DNA from: Bradyrhizobium prioriisuperbiae
GTDB taxonomy: Bacteria > Pseudomonadota > Alphaproteobacteria > Rhizobiales > Xanthobacteraceae
DNA length: 64,000 nt
Assembly: GCF_032397745.1 (NCBI RefSeq)
Contig: NZ_CP135921.1
Coordinates: forward strand, 2,480,001 to 2,544,000
Direction of reading: 5' to 3'
How positions within the stretch are numbered: the stretch's first letter is position 1; every line of letters begins with the position of its first letter. Below are positions 22,357 through 31,518 of the stretch, one piece after another. A program made the position numbers and the translations under genes. Below the pieces are notes generated by a model. That model ran no database searches, was not told the origin of the DNA, and was given only the letters and a program-made list of their open reading frames with translations.

Positions 22357-23760
22357 ATGGCGAGCTACGATCTCATTGTCATCGGAACCGGTCCCGGCGG
22401 CTACGTCTGCGCGATTCGCGCGGCGCAGCTCGGCATGAAGGTTGCCGTGGTCGAGAAGAATTCGACACTTGGCGGCACCTGCCTCAATGTCGGCTGCATG
22501 CCCTCCAAGGCGCTGCTTTATGCCTCCGAACTGCTGGAAGAGGCCGATCATTCCTTCGCCAAGATGGGCATCGGCGTCGGCAAGCCGAAGCTGGATCTGC
22601 CGGCGATGATGTCGTTCAAGCAGGAGGGCATCGACGGCAACGTCAAGGGCGTCGACTTCCTGATGAAGAAGAACAAGATCGACGTGCTGCGCGGCACCGG
22701 CCGGATCGTCAGCGCCGGCAAGGTCGAGGTCAAGGCGGCCGACGGCAAGACCGAGGTCTCCGAGACCAAGAACATCGTCATCGCCACCGGCTCCGACGTT
22801 GCCAAGCTCAAGGGTATCGAGATCGACGAGAAACGCATCGTGTCGTCCACCGGCGCGCTGTCGCTGGACAAGGTGCCTTCGAGCCTGCTGGTGGTCGGCG
22901 CCGGCGTGATCGGGCTGGAGCTCGGCTCGGTGTGGCGGCGTCTCGGCGCGCAGGTCACCGTGGTGGAATTCCTCGACCGCATCCTGCCCGGCATGGATGG
23001 CGAGATCTGCAAGCAGTTCCAGCGCATCCTTGAAAAGCAGGGCGTGACGTTCAAGCTCGGTGCCAAGGTCACCGGCGTCGACACCTCCGGCAAGAAGCTG
23101 AAGGCGCAGATCGAAGCCGCCGCCGGCGGCAATCCAGAGAGCATCGAAGCAGATGTGGTGCTGGTCGCGATCGGCCGCGTGCCCTACACCGAAGGGCTCG
23201 GGCTGAAGGAAGCCGGTGTCACGCTCGACAATCGCGGTCGTGTGCAGACCGACAAGCATCTCGCCACCAATGTGCCAGGCATCTATGCCATCGGCGACGC
23301 CATCGTCGGGCCGATGCTCGCCCATAAGGCAGAAGATGAAGGGGTGGCCGTGGCAGAGATCATCGCCGGCCAGGCCGGCCATGTGAACTACGATGTCATT
23401 CCCGGGGTCGTTTACACGACCCCCGAAGTCGCCTCCGTCGGCAAGACCGAAGAGGATCTGAAGCAGGCCGGCGTGGCCTACAGCGTCGGCAAGTTTCCCT
23501 TCACCGCCAATGGCCGTTCGAAGGTCAATCAGACCACCGATGGCCTGGTCAAGATTCTCGCGGATGCGAAGACTGACCGGGTGTTGGGCGTCCACATCGT
23601 CGGTCGCGAAGCAGGCGAGATGATCCATGAGGCCGCGGTGCTGATGGAGTTCGGCGGCTCGGCCGAAGACCTGGCGCGCACCTGTCACGCCCATCCGACC
23701 CGCTCGGAGGCGATCAAGGAAGCCGCCCTTGGCGTCGGCAAGCGCACTATCCATATGTAG
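22357..23760 (+). CDS. lpdA: Dihydrolipoyl dehydrogenase (E3)
   Basis: 467 residues. FAD motif [16 protein letters not shown], redox disulfide [13 protein letters not shown] (Cys42 and Cys47), NAD motif [15 protein letters not shown], and the C-terminal catalytic His-Glu in [10 protein letters not shown]. Re-oxidises the dihydrolipoyl group of OdhB with NAD+. An AAGGAG ribosome site precedes the ATG. It closes the OGDH cluster; no strong terminator was seen in the 180 bp that follow, only short GC hairpins. Confidence 0.98.
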   Translation: MASYDLIVIGTGPGGYVCAIRAAQLGMKVAVVEKNSTLGGTCLNVGCMPSKALLYASELLEEADHSFAKMGIGVGKPKLDLPAMMSFKQEGIDGNVKGVDFLMKKNKIDVLRGTGRIVSAGKVEVKAADGKTEVSETKNIVIATGSDVAKLKGIEIDEKRIVSSTGALSLDKVPSSLLVVGAGVIGLELGSVWRRLGAQVTVVEFLDRILPGMDGEICKQFQRILEKQGVTFKLGAKVTGVDTSGKKLKAQIEAAAGGNPESIEADVVLVAIGRVPYTEGLGLKEAGVTLDNRGRVQTDKHLATNVPGIYAIGDAIVGPMLAHKAEDEGVAVAEIIAGQAGHVNYDVIPGVVYTTPEVASVGKTEEDLKQAGVAYSVGKFPFTANGRSKVNQTTDGLVKILADAKTDRVLGVHIVGREAGEMIHEAAVLMEFGGSAEDLARTCHAHPTRSEAIKEAALGVGKRTIHM

Positions 23761-23941
23761 GAAGCGGCCGGCCCATGCCGGCTCGCCTCACTTGCGCCGT
23801 CCTGTTGCAGTGGGATGTTGATCCGGTGCCGCGTGTTGCGGCGCCGCAAGAAGCTCATGCAGGGACGCACCTTGCAAAGTTCAAGCATCTTTATTTTGCC
23901 TGCAATATTGCGAGGCCTTGCCGCGGCCTGACGGGAGCGAC

Positions 23942-24478
23942 ATGCGATTTGTTTTGAAACCGTTCTGGTTCCTGCTGGCGCTGCTGTTCCTGCTCGAAGC
24001 ATGGCTGTGGGATCATCTGGTCCCCGCCATCCGCTGGATCGTGGATTCCGTTCCGTGGCAGACGCTGAAAGCGCGGTTGGCGGCTGCGATCGAGCACCTG
24101 TCGCCGCCGGCGACGCTGGTGGTGTTCCTGATTCCTGCTGCGGTCTATTTCGGCCTCGAACTCATCGCGTTGTGGCCGCTGGCCTACGGGCGCTGGTTGC
24201 TCGCGCTGATCGTGCTGGGCGTGGCCAAGGTGATCGGAGCCGCGATCACCGCGTTCGCGTTCGACGTCACGCGGCCCAAGCTGCTGCAGATGGCGTGGTT
24301 CCGCCGCGGCTACGACATCATCATCGGCTGGCGCGATGCCGCGCACCGGCTGGCCGATCCCTATCTCACGGAAATGCGGTCGTGGGTCAGGCAGATCCGG
24401 CCCGCGGCCCGGTCGCGGTTCGCCCGCTTCGTGCAACGCCTGCGCCGCCGGGCGCAGGCTGCGGTGTCGCGCCGATAG
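23942..24478 (+). CDS. Small membrane protein of unknown function
   Basis: 178 residues. Two or three strongly hydrophobic segments are seen: FWFLLALLFLLEAWLW near the N-terminus, ATLVVFLIPAAVYFGLELI, and RWLLALIVLGVAKVIGAAIT. A basic, Arg-rich cytoplasmic tail (ARFVQRLRRRAQAAVSRR end) follows. ATG at 23942 is preceded by GGGAGC. I do not recognise a named family; similar short proteins next to lpdA occur in Rhizobiales. The gene is well formed with normal codon use, so it is probably real. Confidence 0.75.
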   Translation: MRFVLKPFWFLLALLFLLEAWLWDHLVPAIRWIVDSVPWQTLKARLAAAIEHLSPPATLVVFLIPAAVYFGLELIALWPLAYGRWLLALIVLGVAKVIGAAITAFAFDVTRPKLLQMAWFRRGYDIIIGWRDAAHRLADPYLTEMRSWVRQIRPAARSRFARFVQRLRRRAQAAVSRR

Positions 24479-24672
24479 ATACAATTCGACCGATCGGTAT
24501 AGAAGGTTGCAGTTTTATGTGATTGCAATCTGTACTTGACGTGCCATTGGCCGTGCGAGACAACAAGCAAGCTTTGAAAGCTCCGAACGCGCTCCGTGTG
24601 AACGACGCGGTGAGCGTGCGCCGTATCTCATATTGAATGCTGATTTGACGATGCATTTTTGGGAGGCGATCC

Positions 24673-24993
24673 ATGGCATGGAACACGCGCAATTTTTTGG
24701 CCTTCGATATTCCGAGCACTACGGGTCAAGGACCTCATTCGCTCTCCGTCACGGGGGAAGTCGAAGTCATGGCGGCGAACGAGACGCCGCATCTGTTGGA
24801 AGCACAGCAGGGGATCAATCAGTATGACCTGGTCCTTAGGCTGACTGTTACGAGCTCCGGGCAGGGCGCTGAGGTCCTGACCTGGAAGCGTGTGAGCTTC
24901 TCGAAAGAGATCGGCGATCACAAGTACCTCACCGTCACGGTTCACGAGTCGGCGACGCCTCTGATCATCAAGGTCGAGCAGGCTCAATCGTAG
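24673..24993 (+). CDS. Small soluble protein of unknown function
   Basis: 106 residues with no signal peptide or membrane segment. The composition suggests an all-beta fold, with alternating hydrophobics in SLSVTGEVEVMAANETPHL and YDLVLRLTVTSS, then KYLTVTVHE. A clear GGGAGG ribosome site lies 8 bp before the ATG. No family recognised. GC content and codon use look less extreme than in the neighbouring TCA genes, so a recent or lineage-specific origin is possible. It ends 70 bp before a bidirectional terminator. Confidence 0.6.
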   Translation: MAWNTRNFLAFDIPSTTGQGPHSLSVTGEVEVMAANETPHLLEAQQGINQYDLVLRLTVTSSGQGAEVLTWKRVSFSKEIGDHKYLTVTVHESATPLIIKVEQAQS

Positions 24994-25054
24994 AGCGTAA
25001 GACCGGTTTGCCCTCGCGACAAATGCGAAGTGTTAACGCGAGAGCGCTGCTTGA

Positions 25055-25108
25055 TCAAAAGCAAAAGCGCGATGTTGATTCGTCATCAAGTCATCGCGCT
25101 TTTGATCA
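25055..25108. terminator. Bidirectional intrinsic terminator
   Basis: AAAAGCGCGATG at 25063-25074 pairs perfectly (12 bp) with CATCGCGCTTTT at 25092-25103. It lies between two convergent genes, and the A/T ends of the stem serve as U-tracts in either direction. A nested ATCAAAAGC/GCTTTTGAT pairing is also possible. Confidence 0.8.
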
Positions 25109-25158
25109 TGGCCGCCCAGGCGAGTCGCTGAAGCGAGCGTGGGTCGCGCTGTGTCAGC

Positions 25159-25749
25159 TCAGAACAGATGCACCGCGTGCGGCGCGAACAGGCCGATTGC
25201 GGTAAACCCGATGCCGGCCAACGCGAGCAGGCCGGAAACCCACGCCAGCGCAATCATGCCGGTGATGATGGTGGCTGACGCCAGCACGATGGCGATCTGG
25301 AACGCCGCCGAGGCGACCTCGAAGTGATGATACTTCGCGAGCGCCAGGTCGCGTTCATGTTCGGAGTGCTTGGCGCGCTCGGCGAGTTGTTCTGAGCCTT
25401 CGTTGGTTTCCGGCTCCGAGCGATAGCGCGCCGCGGTCTTCTGCCAGTCCTCGACCTGCTTCAGCGCAGCGGCCTTCTGAGTCGGGTCGGCGATCGTCGG
25501 AGCGATGATCCTGAGTTCTTCCGCGGCGGTCTGCACCGCGGTGCGGCGGATGGTCTTGGCCTGGAAGAACGACCAGAGATTCGACGCCTCGACATTCTTG
25601 CCGATCGATTCGGTCTGGGCGCCTTTGCCCAGCGTTTCCGACAGCGCCAGACACAGCGCGATCACCGCGATCAGCAGCGCGATCTTCTTGTTCTCGCCAG
25701 AGGCATGCTCGGCATGCTCCGCGTGCTCCATGCTTTCGTGCGCACTCAT
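25159..25749 (-). CDS. DUF4337 domain-containing membrane protein
   Basis: 196 residues from ATG 25749, chosen because GGAGGAAG precedes it. A His/Glu-rich N-terminus (HESMEHAEHAEHASGENKK) leads into one helix (IALLIAVIALCLALSETL), then a charged central helical region, then two C-terminal helices (VASAAFQIAIVLASATIITGMIA... and a final Leu/Ala-rich one). This layout is the DUF4337 family, of unknown function. The His-rich start might bind metal, which is speculation. Single-gene unit on the minus strand. Confidence 0.82.
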   Translation of the reverse strand: MSAHESMEHAEHAEHASGENKKIALLIAVIALCLALSETLGKGAQTESIGKNVEASNLWSFFQAKTIRRTAVQTAAEELRIIAPTIADPTQKAAALKQVEDWQKTAARYRSEPETNEGSEQLAERAKHSEHERDLALAKYHHFEVASAAFQIAIVLASATIITGMIALAWVSGLLALAGIGFTAIGLFAPHAVHLF

Positions 25750-25877
25750 CGTGCTTCCTCCTGCCAAGTCCCACTGCCAAGTTCCGCCAACGTTTGACCG
25801 AACAGGGTGGGGTTCGCAAGAGGCAAGTCGGAGCCGAATCAGTGGAAAATCACCGGCAAATCCCGGTCATCACCGTG

Positions 25878-26858
25878 TCATGCGCGGGGATGGGCCGTCT
25901 TGTAGACGTCCATCAGCCGTTCGGCATCGATGCCGGTGTAGATCTGGGTGGTGGACAGCGAGGCATGTCCCAGCAATTCCTGGATCGCCCGGAGGTCGCC
26001 GCCGCGGGACAGCAGATGGGTGGCGAATGAATGGCGCAGCGCATGCGGCGTGGCGCTGTCGGGCAGGCCGAGCGCGCCGCGCAGGCTCGCCATCGCGAGC
26101 TGAATGATGCGCGGGCTCAAGGGGCCGCCTTTGGCGCCGACAAAGATCGGTCGCTCGGGCGACAGCGTATGTGGGCAGATCGCGACATAGTCGGCGATCA
26201 GCGTCAGCACGTTTTGCAGCACTGGCACCATGCGGGTCTTGTTGCCCTTGCCGGTGACCACCAGTACGTCACCGGCGCCCGGTGCGGGAACGTCGCGGCG
26301 CTTCAGGCCCAGCCCTTCCGAAATGCGCAGGCCCGATCCGTACAGCAGCGCCAGCACCGCGGCGTCGCGGGCGAGAATCCAGGGTTCGCGGTCTTCACCG
26401 GCGCGCAGATCGGCATCGACGATGCGCTTGGCCGTAGACATCTGCAGCGGCTTCGGCAGGCTCTTGCCGATTTTAGGCGCCCGGATCGCTGACAGCGCGC
26501 CGACCTTGCCATTGCCTTCGCGCTCCAGGAAACGCGCCAGTGAACGCAGGCCGGCCAGCGCCCGCATCAGCGAGCGGCTGCCGATCTCGTCTGCGCGCCG
26601 CGCCGCCATGAACGCGCGCACGTCGGTTGCTTCGAGCTTTGCGAATCGCTTCAGCGTGACGGTGCTGCCCCAATGCTCGCCCAGGAACACCATGAACTGA
26701 CGCACGTCCCGCTCATAGGCTTCCAGCGTCTTCGGCGACAGCCGACGCTCGGCGCGCAGGTGCGACAGCCAACGGGTGATCTCGGTCAGCAGATCCAGCG
26801 CCGCGTAGGGGGCGAGCGCGGATTCGGCTGGCTTTGGATCGGCTGGTTTAGCCACCAT
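25878..26858 (-). CDS. xerC: Tyrosine recombinase XerC
   Basis: 326 residues from the ATG at 26858; the frame extends to 26879, but that would begin inside a dispersed repeat. SAM-like core-binding domain: WLSHLRAERRLSPKTLEAYERDV. Catalytic domain: first Arg in LLYGSGLRISE, Lys in VTGKGNKTR, HxxR in HALRHSFATHLL, second His in LLGHASLSTTQ, and nucleophile Tyr in IYTGID. With XerD it resolves chromosome dimers at dif. Divergent from priA across the carboxymuconolactone-type gene, an arrangement common in this group. Confidence 0.95.
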   Translation of the reverse strand: MVAKPADPKPAESALAPYAALDLLTEITRWLSHLRAERRLSPKTLEAYERDVRQFMVFLGEHWGSTVTLKRFAKLEATDVRAFMAARRADEIGSRSLMRALAGLRSLARFLEREGNGKVGALSAIRAPKIGKSLPKPLQMSTAKRIVDADLRAGEDREPWILARDAAVLALLYGSGLRISEGLGLKRRDVPAPGAGDVLVVTGKGNKTRMVPVLQNVLTLIADYVAICPHTLSPERPIFVGAKGGPLSPRIIQLAMASLRGALGLPDSATPHALRHSFATHLLSRGGDLRAIQELLGHASLSTTQIYTGIDAERLMDVYKTAHPRA

Positions 26859-26868
26859 ACTTTGCCTC

Positions 26869-26946
26869 GTAGCCCGCATGAGCGGAGCGATATGCGGGAC
26901 TGCCCTTGCAACAAGCCCCGGATATCGCTTCGCTCATCCGGGCTAC
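26869..26946. repeat. REP-like palindromic repeat, family A copy 1
   Basis: 78 bp bounded by GTAGCCCGCATGAGCGGAGC and its near-complement GCTTCGCTCATCCGGGCTAC. The same element recurs at 39362, 48124 and 54595. It lies just upstream of xerC and touches its possible upstream start. Confidence 0.85.
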
Positions 26947-27001
26947 ACCATGAATGCGGGCCATCATCACGGCTTCAGGTTCAGCCTTCGTTAATTGCAG
27001 C

Positions 27002-27640
27002 TTACTCCGGAAACCGCTTCAGCGGCTCGGGCGTTCCCTCGGGCACCGGTGTGCGGGCGGCGTTCATGGTCATTGCCAGCAGCGTGTAATAGCCGTTGAT
27101 GCCGAGAATATCGATCACGCCCTGTTCGCCGAACCTGGCGACCGCCTTGGCATAGGTCGCATCGCTGACCCGCTTGGTGCGCTGGATTTCGATCGACAGG
27201 TCGTAGGCGGCCTCTTCATCGCCCACCATGCCGGCGGGCCTTCGGCCGTCGGCAATGGCGTCGGCGATCTGCGGTGACAGGCCCGCTTTCATGGCAATGG
27301 CATGATGGGCAACCCATTCATATTGCTGGGTCCATTCCCGCGCGGTGATCAGGATCACCATTTCGCTCACGCGCGCCGGCAGGACACTCTTGAAACGCAG
27401 GTAGTCGCCCATCGCCTTGGCGCGCAGCATCACCTCGGGGCTGCGCAAAAGTGGCACGAACGGCCCGCGCACCTCATAGCCACGGCCGCCGGCGAATTCC
27501 TCGGCGGCCTTCTTTTGCGCCTCGGTGTAGCTCTGGGCGGCGATCGGCGGCATGCGGTCCTGGGCGGCCGCCGGGCCGGTCGCCAACGTGACCGTGGCGG
27601 CAACGATAAAGATCATTGTTCCGAAAGCAGGCCGAGGCAT
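27002..27640 (-). CDS. Exported carboxymuconolactone decarboxylase family protein
   Basis: 212 residues. The first ~26 form a signal peptide (FGTMIFIVAATVTLATGPAAA-Q). The mature part has the AhpD/CMD-like helical core: FVPLLRSPEVMLRAKAMGDYL, then SEMVILITAREWTQQYEWVAHHAIA with the conserved Glu and His, and INGYYTLLAMTMN. The CxxC pair of peroxidase-type AhpD is absent, so a thiol-peroxidase role is unlikely; an unassigned CMD-like enzyme is the safest call. It stands alone between xerC and priA. Confidence 0.85.
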   Translation of the reverse strand: MPRPAFGTMIFIVAATVTLATGPAAAQDRMPPIAAQSYTEAQKKAAEEFAGGRGYEVRGPFVPLLRSPEVMLRAKAMGDYLRFKSVLPARVSEMVILITAREWTQQYEWVAHHAIAMKAGLSPQIADAIADGRRPAGMVGDEEAAYDLSIEIQRTKRVSDATYAKAVARFGEQGVIDILGINGYYTLLAMTMNAARTPVPEGTPEPLKRFPE

Positions 27641-27756
27641 CGTTTTGTCTCCCTTTTGTTTTTATATCGCGAATGGGCACGGCGCTCGTCGCGCTGGTCC
27701 AGACCCGGCGGGGATTCTAAGTTACCCAGTCCCGCCCTTCGAGTCCGATTCGCCGC

Positions 27757-29946
27757 ATGACCCCTCCCATCAGCACAACCCGCATTGTCGACGTCCTGGT
27801 GCCGGTCGCGCTGAACCACACCTATTCCTATCGCGTGCCCGCCGGCATGGAACTTCGGCCGGGTGATATCGTCAGCGTGCCGCTCGGTGCGCGCGAGGCC
27901 ATGGCCGTGGTCTGGGCGGACAATGCCAATCCCGATCCGCGGCTGCACAACCGCCTGAAGGATGTCGGCGAGAAGTTCGAGGCGCCGCCGCTGCAGAGCG
28001 AGTTGCGCAGCTTCGTCGACTGGGTGTCGACTTACACCCTCTCCGCGCGCGGCATGGTGCTGCGCATGACGTTGCGGATGGGCGAAAACCTGGGACCGGA
28101 GCGGGTGCGCCTTGGCGTGCGGCTGGTCGGCGCGCCACCGCAGCGCCTGACCCCGGCACGCCGGCGCTTGATCGAGGTGCTGTCCGATGGCCTGCTGCAC
28201 GGCAAGTCCGATGCGGCGCACGAGGCCGGTGTCAGCGGCGGCGTAGTCGATGGCCTGGTCGACGAGGGCACGCTAACGGTCGAGGTGATGCCGAAACCGC
28301 CGCCTCCGCCGGCGCCCGATCCCGCCTTCGCGGTGCCGGATTTTTCACCGGAACAGCTCAGGGGTGCCGAGGCATTGCGTGAGCTCGTCGCCAAGGGCGG
28401 CTTTCATGTCGCGCTGCTCGATGGCGTCACGGGGTCCGGCAAGACCGAAGTCTATTTCGAGGCGGTGGCGGAGGTCATGCGCCGCGGCGGCCAGGCGCTG
28501 ATCCTGATGCCGGAAATCGCGCTCACCGGGCAATTCCTCGACCGCTTCTCCAATCGCTTCGGCGTTCGACCGCTGGAATGGCATTCGGAGCTGACCCCGC
28601 GCACCCGCGCGCGCAACTGGGCGGCGATCGCGGCCGGCGAGGCGCATGTGGTGGTCGGCGCGCGCTCGGCGCTGTTCCTGCCCTATGCCAAGCTCGGCCT
28701 CATCATTGTCGATGAGGAACATGACCAGGCCTACAAGCAGGACGAGGGAGCGCACTATCATGCCCGCGACATGGCGGTGGTGCGCGGCCATATTGCGAAA
28801 ATTCCCATTGTGCTGGCGTCCGCCACGCCCTCGGTCGAGACCGAGGTCAATGCGCGCAAGGGGCGTTATCAGCGCGTCGCTTTGCCGTCGCGGTTCGGCG
28901 GCCAGCACATGCCGCACATCCAGTCCATCGATCTGCGTCGCGCGGCCCCGGCGCGGGGACGCTTTGTCTCGCCGCCGCTGGCGGAAGCGGTGCGGGCCAC
29001 CATCGCGCGGGGCGAACAAGCGCTGCTGTTTCTCAACCGCCGCGGTTATGCGCCACTGACGCTGTGTCGTGCCTGCGGTCACCGTTTCTCCTGCAACATC
29101 TGTGACGCGTGGCTGGTCGATCATCGGTTTCGCAAGCGGCTGGTCTGCCATCATTGCGGCTTCTCGACGCCGCGGCCCGACGTTTGTCCGCATTGCGCCG
29201 CCGAGGAATCGCTCGCCGCCATCGGTCCGGGCGTCGAGCGGCTGCAGGAGGAAGCGGCGGCGCTGTTTCCCGACGCCCGCAGCATGGTGCTGTCCAGCGA
29301 TCTCATCACCTCGATCGAGACCATGCGCGCGGAACTGACCGAGATCGCCGAGGGGCGCGTCGACCTGATCATCGGCACGCAACTCGTCGCCAAGGGGCAT
29401 CATTTTCCCCGGCTCAATCTGGTCGGCGTGATCGACGCCGATCTCGGGCTCGGTAACGGCGATCCGCGCGCTTCGGAGCGCACGTTTCAATTGCTCAACC
29501 AGGTGATCGGCCGCGCCGGCCGTGAGCAGGGCCGCGGCATCGGCTATCTGCAGACCCATCAGCCGGAGCATCCGGTGATCAAGGCGCTGATCGCCAATGA
29601 TCGCGAGGCATTCTACGACAGCGAGATCGAGGCGCGCGAGCGCACCGGCTATCCGCCGTTCGGCCGCCTCGCCAGCCTGATCATCTCAGCCGGCGATCGC
29701 CCCACCGCGGAGCAATTCGCGCGCGGGCTCGCCGCGCTTGCCCCACGCGACGACCAAGTGCAGGTGCTGGGACCCGCCGAGGCGCCGCTCGCGGTCATCA
29801 AGGGCCGCTATCGCTTTCGCCTGCTGGTGAAGTCCGCGCGCGGTTATGATCTCTCCGCCTACCTGCGCGACTGGCTCGCCGCGGGGCCGAAGACCAAGGG
29901 CAATCTCAAGCTCGAGGTGGATATCGATCCGCAGAGCTTTCTGTGA
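27757..29946 (+). CDS. priA: Primosomal protein N' (replication restart helicase)
   Basis: 729 residues. An N-terminal 3'-DNA-binding domain (DVLVPVALNHTYSYRVP) precedes the helicase with Walker A DGVTGSGKTEVYFE and Walker B IIVDEEHDQAYKQDEG. The zinc-binding insert holds eight cysteines (CRACGHRFSCNICDAW; CHHCGFSTPRPDVCPHC). The C-terminal helicase lobe has GTQLVAKGHHFP and IGRAGREQGRG. Restarts collapsed forks by loading DnaB. Start ATG 27757 fits the family N-terminus. Its 3' neighbour is a small membrane gene 64 bp away. Confidence 0.97.
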   Translation: MTPPISTTRIVDVLVPVALNHTYSYRVPAGMELRPGDIVSVPLGAREAMAVVWADNANPDPRLHNRLKDVGEKFEAPPLQSELRSFVDWVSTYTLSARGMVLRMTLRMGENLGPERVRLGVRLVGAPPQRLTPARRRLIEVLSDGLLHGKSDAAHEAGVSGGVVDGLVDEGTLTVEVMPKPPPPPAPDPAFAVPDFSPEQLRGAEALRELVAKGGFHVALLDGVTGSGKTEVYFEAVAEVMRRGGQALILMPEIALTGQFLDRFSNRFGVRPLEWHSELTPRTRARNWAAIAAGEAHVVVGARSALFLPYAKLGLIIVDEEHDQAYKQDEGAHYHARDMAVVRGHIAKIPIVLASATPSVETEVNARKGRYQRVALPSRFGGQHMPHIQSIDLRRAAPARGRFVSPPLAEAVRATIARGEQALLFLNRRGYAPLTLCRACGHRFSCNICDAWLVDHRFRKRLVCHHCGFSTPRPDVCPHCAAEESLAAIGPGVERLQEEAAALFPDARSMVLSSDLITSIETMRAELTEIAEGRVDLIIGTQLVAKGHHFPRLNLVGVIDADLGLGNGDPRASERTFQLLNQVIGRAGREQGRGIGYLQTHQPEHPVIKALIANDREAFYDSEIEARERTGYPPFGRLASLIISAGDRPTAEQFARGLAALAPRDDQVQVLGPAEAPLAVIKGRYRFRLLVKSARGYDLSAYLRDWLAAGPKTKGNLKLEVDIDPQSFL

Positions 29947-30010
29947 TCCCGCTTATTACTTTACAAAAGAAATCAATGCCGCATGTTTGCCAACATCACG
30001 GGAGCGCGTT

Positions 30011-30376
30011 GTGTTTTTCAGCCTGGTGATCGCAAGCTTTGTGAGCGCGACGGGGACTGCGTTGATTGCAGCGGCGTTGCATCCGAGCCTTCAGTTTTTC
30101 TCGGGAGCTTTTGCAGTTGCTCTTGGCCATGTAGTGATTCTCGGCCTGCCGATAGCTGCCTGGTATTATAAAGAACGTGGCTGGCTTCCCTTGCCTGCGG
30201 CTTTGATCGGCGGCTTTCTGGGAGGTGCTGTGCCGTTGTCCTATTTTATGCGCCCCATCGATCTCAGTGTTCTGATGGTTATGGGTGGTTTGGGTTTGGT
30301 CGCAGGAGCAACCTTCTGGTTGACACTCAAGCTACTCGATGCCCTGCCGAGCAGGTCGGACGCAGCAGAGCCGTAA
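30011..30376 (+). CDS. Small four-helix membrane protein of unknown function
   Basis: 121 residues from GTG at 30011, chosen because GGGAG lies 6 bp upstream and the translation starts directly in a hydrophobic helix (FFSLVIASFVSATGTALIA). Four hydrophobic segments can be counted: residues ~1-20, ~28-52, ~57-78 and ~84-107. No named family recognised. Base composition is noticeably less GC-rich than the surrounding genes, a possible sign of lateral origin. It converges on the rlpA-like gene, whose terminator lies between them. Confidence 0.65.
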   Translation: MFFSLVIASFVSATGTALIAAALHPSLQFFSGAFAVALGHVVILGLPIAAWYYKERGWLPLPAALIGGFLGGAVPLSYFMRPIDLSVLMVMGGLGLVAGATFWLTLKLLDALPSRSDAAEP

Positions 30377-30401
30377 TCAGTGCAGCGACAAAATAAATAA
30401 A

Positions 30402-30436
30402 CCAAAAAGCCTGCCACCGTTTGCACGATGGCAGGC
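30402..30436 (-). terminator. Intrinsic terminator of the rlpA-like gene
   Basis: GCCTGCCA and TGGCAGGC form an 8-bp stem; on the minus strand it is followed by TTTTTGGTTTATTTATTTT. It lies 50 bp beyond the stop of the minus-strand gene. Confidence 0.85.
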
Positions 30437-30486
30437 GATCGCGACGCTTGTACGCAGCGCTACTGGGCTGAAATCAAAACGAACGA

Positions 30487-30939
30487 TTACTGGATTTCAG
30501 CGACGACCCGGCCAACGCCGCGGCCGGTGAGGCCGACCGCGCGTGCCGCGCCGGTCGAAAGATCCAGAACCCGGCCGCGAATGAACGGGCCACGGTCATT
30601 GATGGTGACGACCACGCTACGATCCCCATGGGTGACCTTGAGGCGGGTGCCGAACGGCAGGGTGCGGTGGGCGGCGGTCATGGCGTTCTGATTGAAGCGC
30701 TGACCCGATGCGGTGCGGTTGCCGGCTTCATTGCCATAGTAGGACGCGATGCCGGAGAAGGAGTGGCCGCTCGAAGAGCCGACCGAGGCGTTGGCGTCGC
30801 GCCAGTGGTGGTGATGCCGGCGGGACTTGGCGTCTGCGGCGGAGATGCCGCCGACGAGAACCGAGGCGGTAACCGCCGCGGTCAGGACATTGCGAACCGA
30901 GAGGGCACGCCACGGCGGGAAGTTAAGGTTACGAATCAT
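30487..30939 (-). CDS. RlpA-like double-psi beta-barrel exported protein
   Basis: 150 residues from ATG 30939. Signal peptide: SVRNVLTAAVTASVLVGG with cleavage near ADA-K. A His-rich linker (RRHHHHW) follows, then the RlpA fold: FSGIASYYGNEAGNRTASGQRFN, TAAHRTLPFGTRLKV and INDRGPFIRGRVLDLS. RlpA proteins are septal lytic transglycosylases or inert fold relatives. This one is short, with no SPOR domain, as is usual for Rhizobiales paralogues, so peptidoglycan cleavage is uncertain. Single gene with its own terminator. Confidence 0.9.
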   Translation of the reverse strand: MIRNLNFPPWRALSVRNVLTAAVTASVLVGGISAADAKSRRHHHHWRDANASVGSSSGHSFSGIASYYGNEAGNRTASGQRFNQNAMTAAHRTLPFGTRLKVTHGDRSVVVTINDRGPFIRGRVLDLSTGAARAVGLTGRGVGRVVAEIQ

Positions 30940-30942
30940 CAA

Positions 30943-31518
30943 GTGGAACCCCTGAGACTGTATTGGAACGTATTAGGGCAGGACTGCTGGCTATAACCTG
31001 CGACCCCATGGACGTCCGAAGGGTTCACCTGACAATGAGGCGACAACGCGGCACCGGGTTTTGTTCCATAAACCGCTATAGATTCGCTTCAAATCTGAAG
31101 CTAATCTTATAATCTTAGAATATACTTGGAATTAACCAATTGGTAACCATAAAGTTGGCTCGAATACTTTATAAGCAAGAATTCATTAAGGGTTGGCAAG
31201 AAGAAGCAGGGGTGGGGCGCCTGGCCCCCTGCTATGCGACAAGCGCATTTGGCTATGTGTCCAGCGGGATGCTGGGCGTTGAACCGCTCTCGTGCGGGGC
31301 ACCTGGCCGGTCGCCGCATGGGGCAAGGTGGATCGCATTTTTCGGTCGGCGGAATTGCCGCCGGGGGTAGAACTCCCCATCGGCAATCTGGCTGCGATGT
31401 ATCAGCGCAAGGGCGCGGCCAAGCGCTCAGCGGCGTTTCAAATCGTGTTCGCGCCATGTACCGAAGCGGTAAGCCGAACCCAGCGCGGCAGCTGCAACTC
31501 AAAAATCTCGGAGGAAGC
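30943..31518. other. AT-rich intergenic region upstream of the Bug-type gene
   Basis: 576 bp without a credible gene; open frames here lack ribosome sites and coding-like composition. The part at about 31060-31200 is distinctly AT-rich. It contains GCTTCA-aatc-TGAAGC (31086-31101) and the perfect palindrome ACCAATTGGT (31135-31144). These could be operators for the divergent rlpA-like and Bug genes. No terminator or RNA was recognised. Confidence 0.45.

Noticed and set aside
27700..27756. tRNA-like TTCGAGTCC string upstream of priA
   Set aside because: It resembles a T-loop, but no acceptor, anticodon or D-arm pairing could be built around it.
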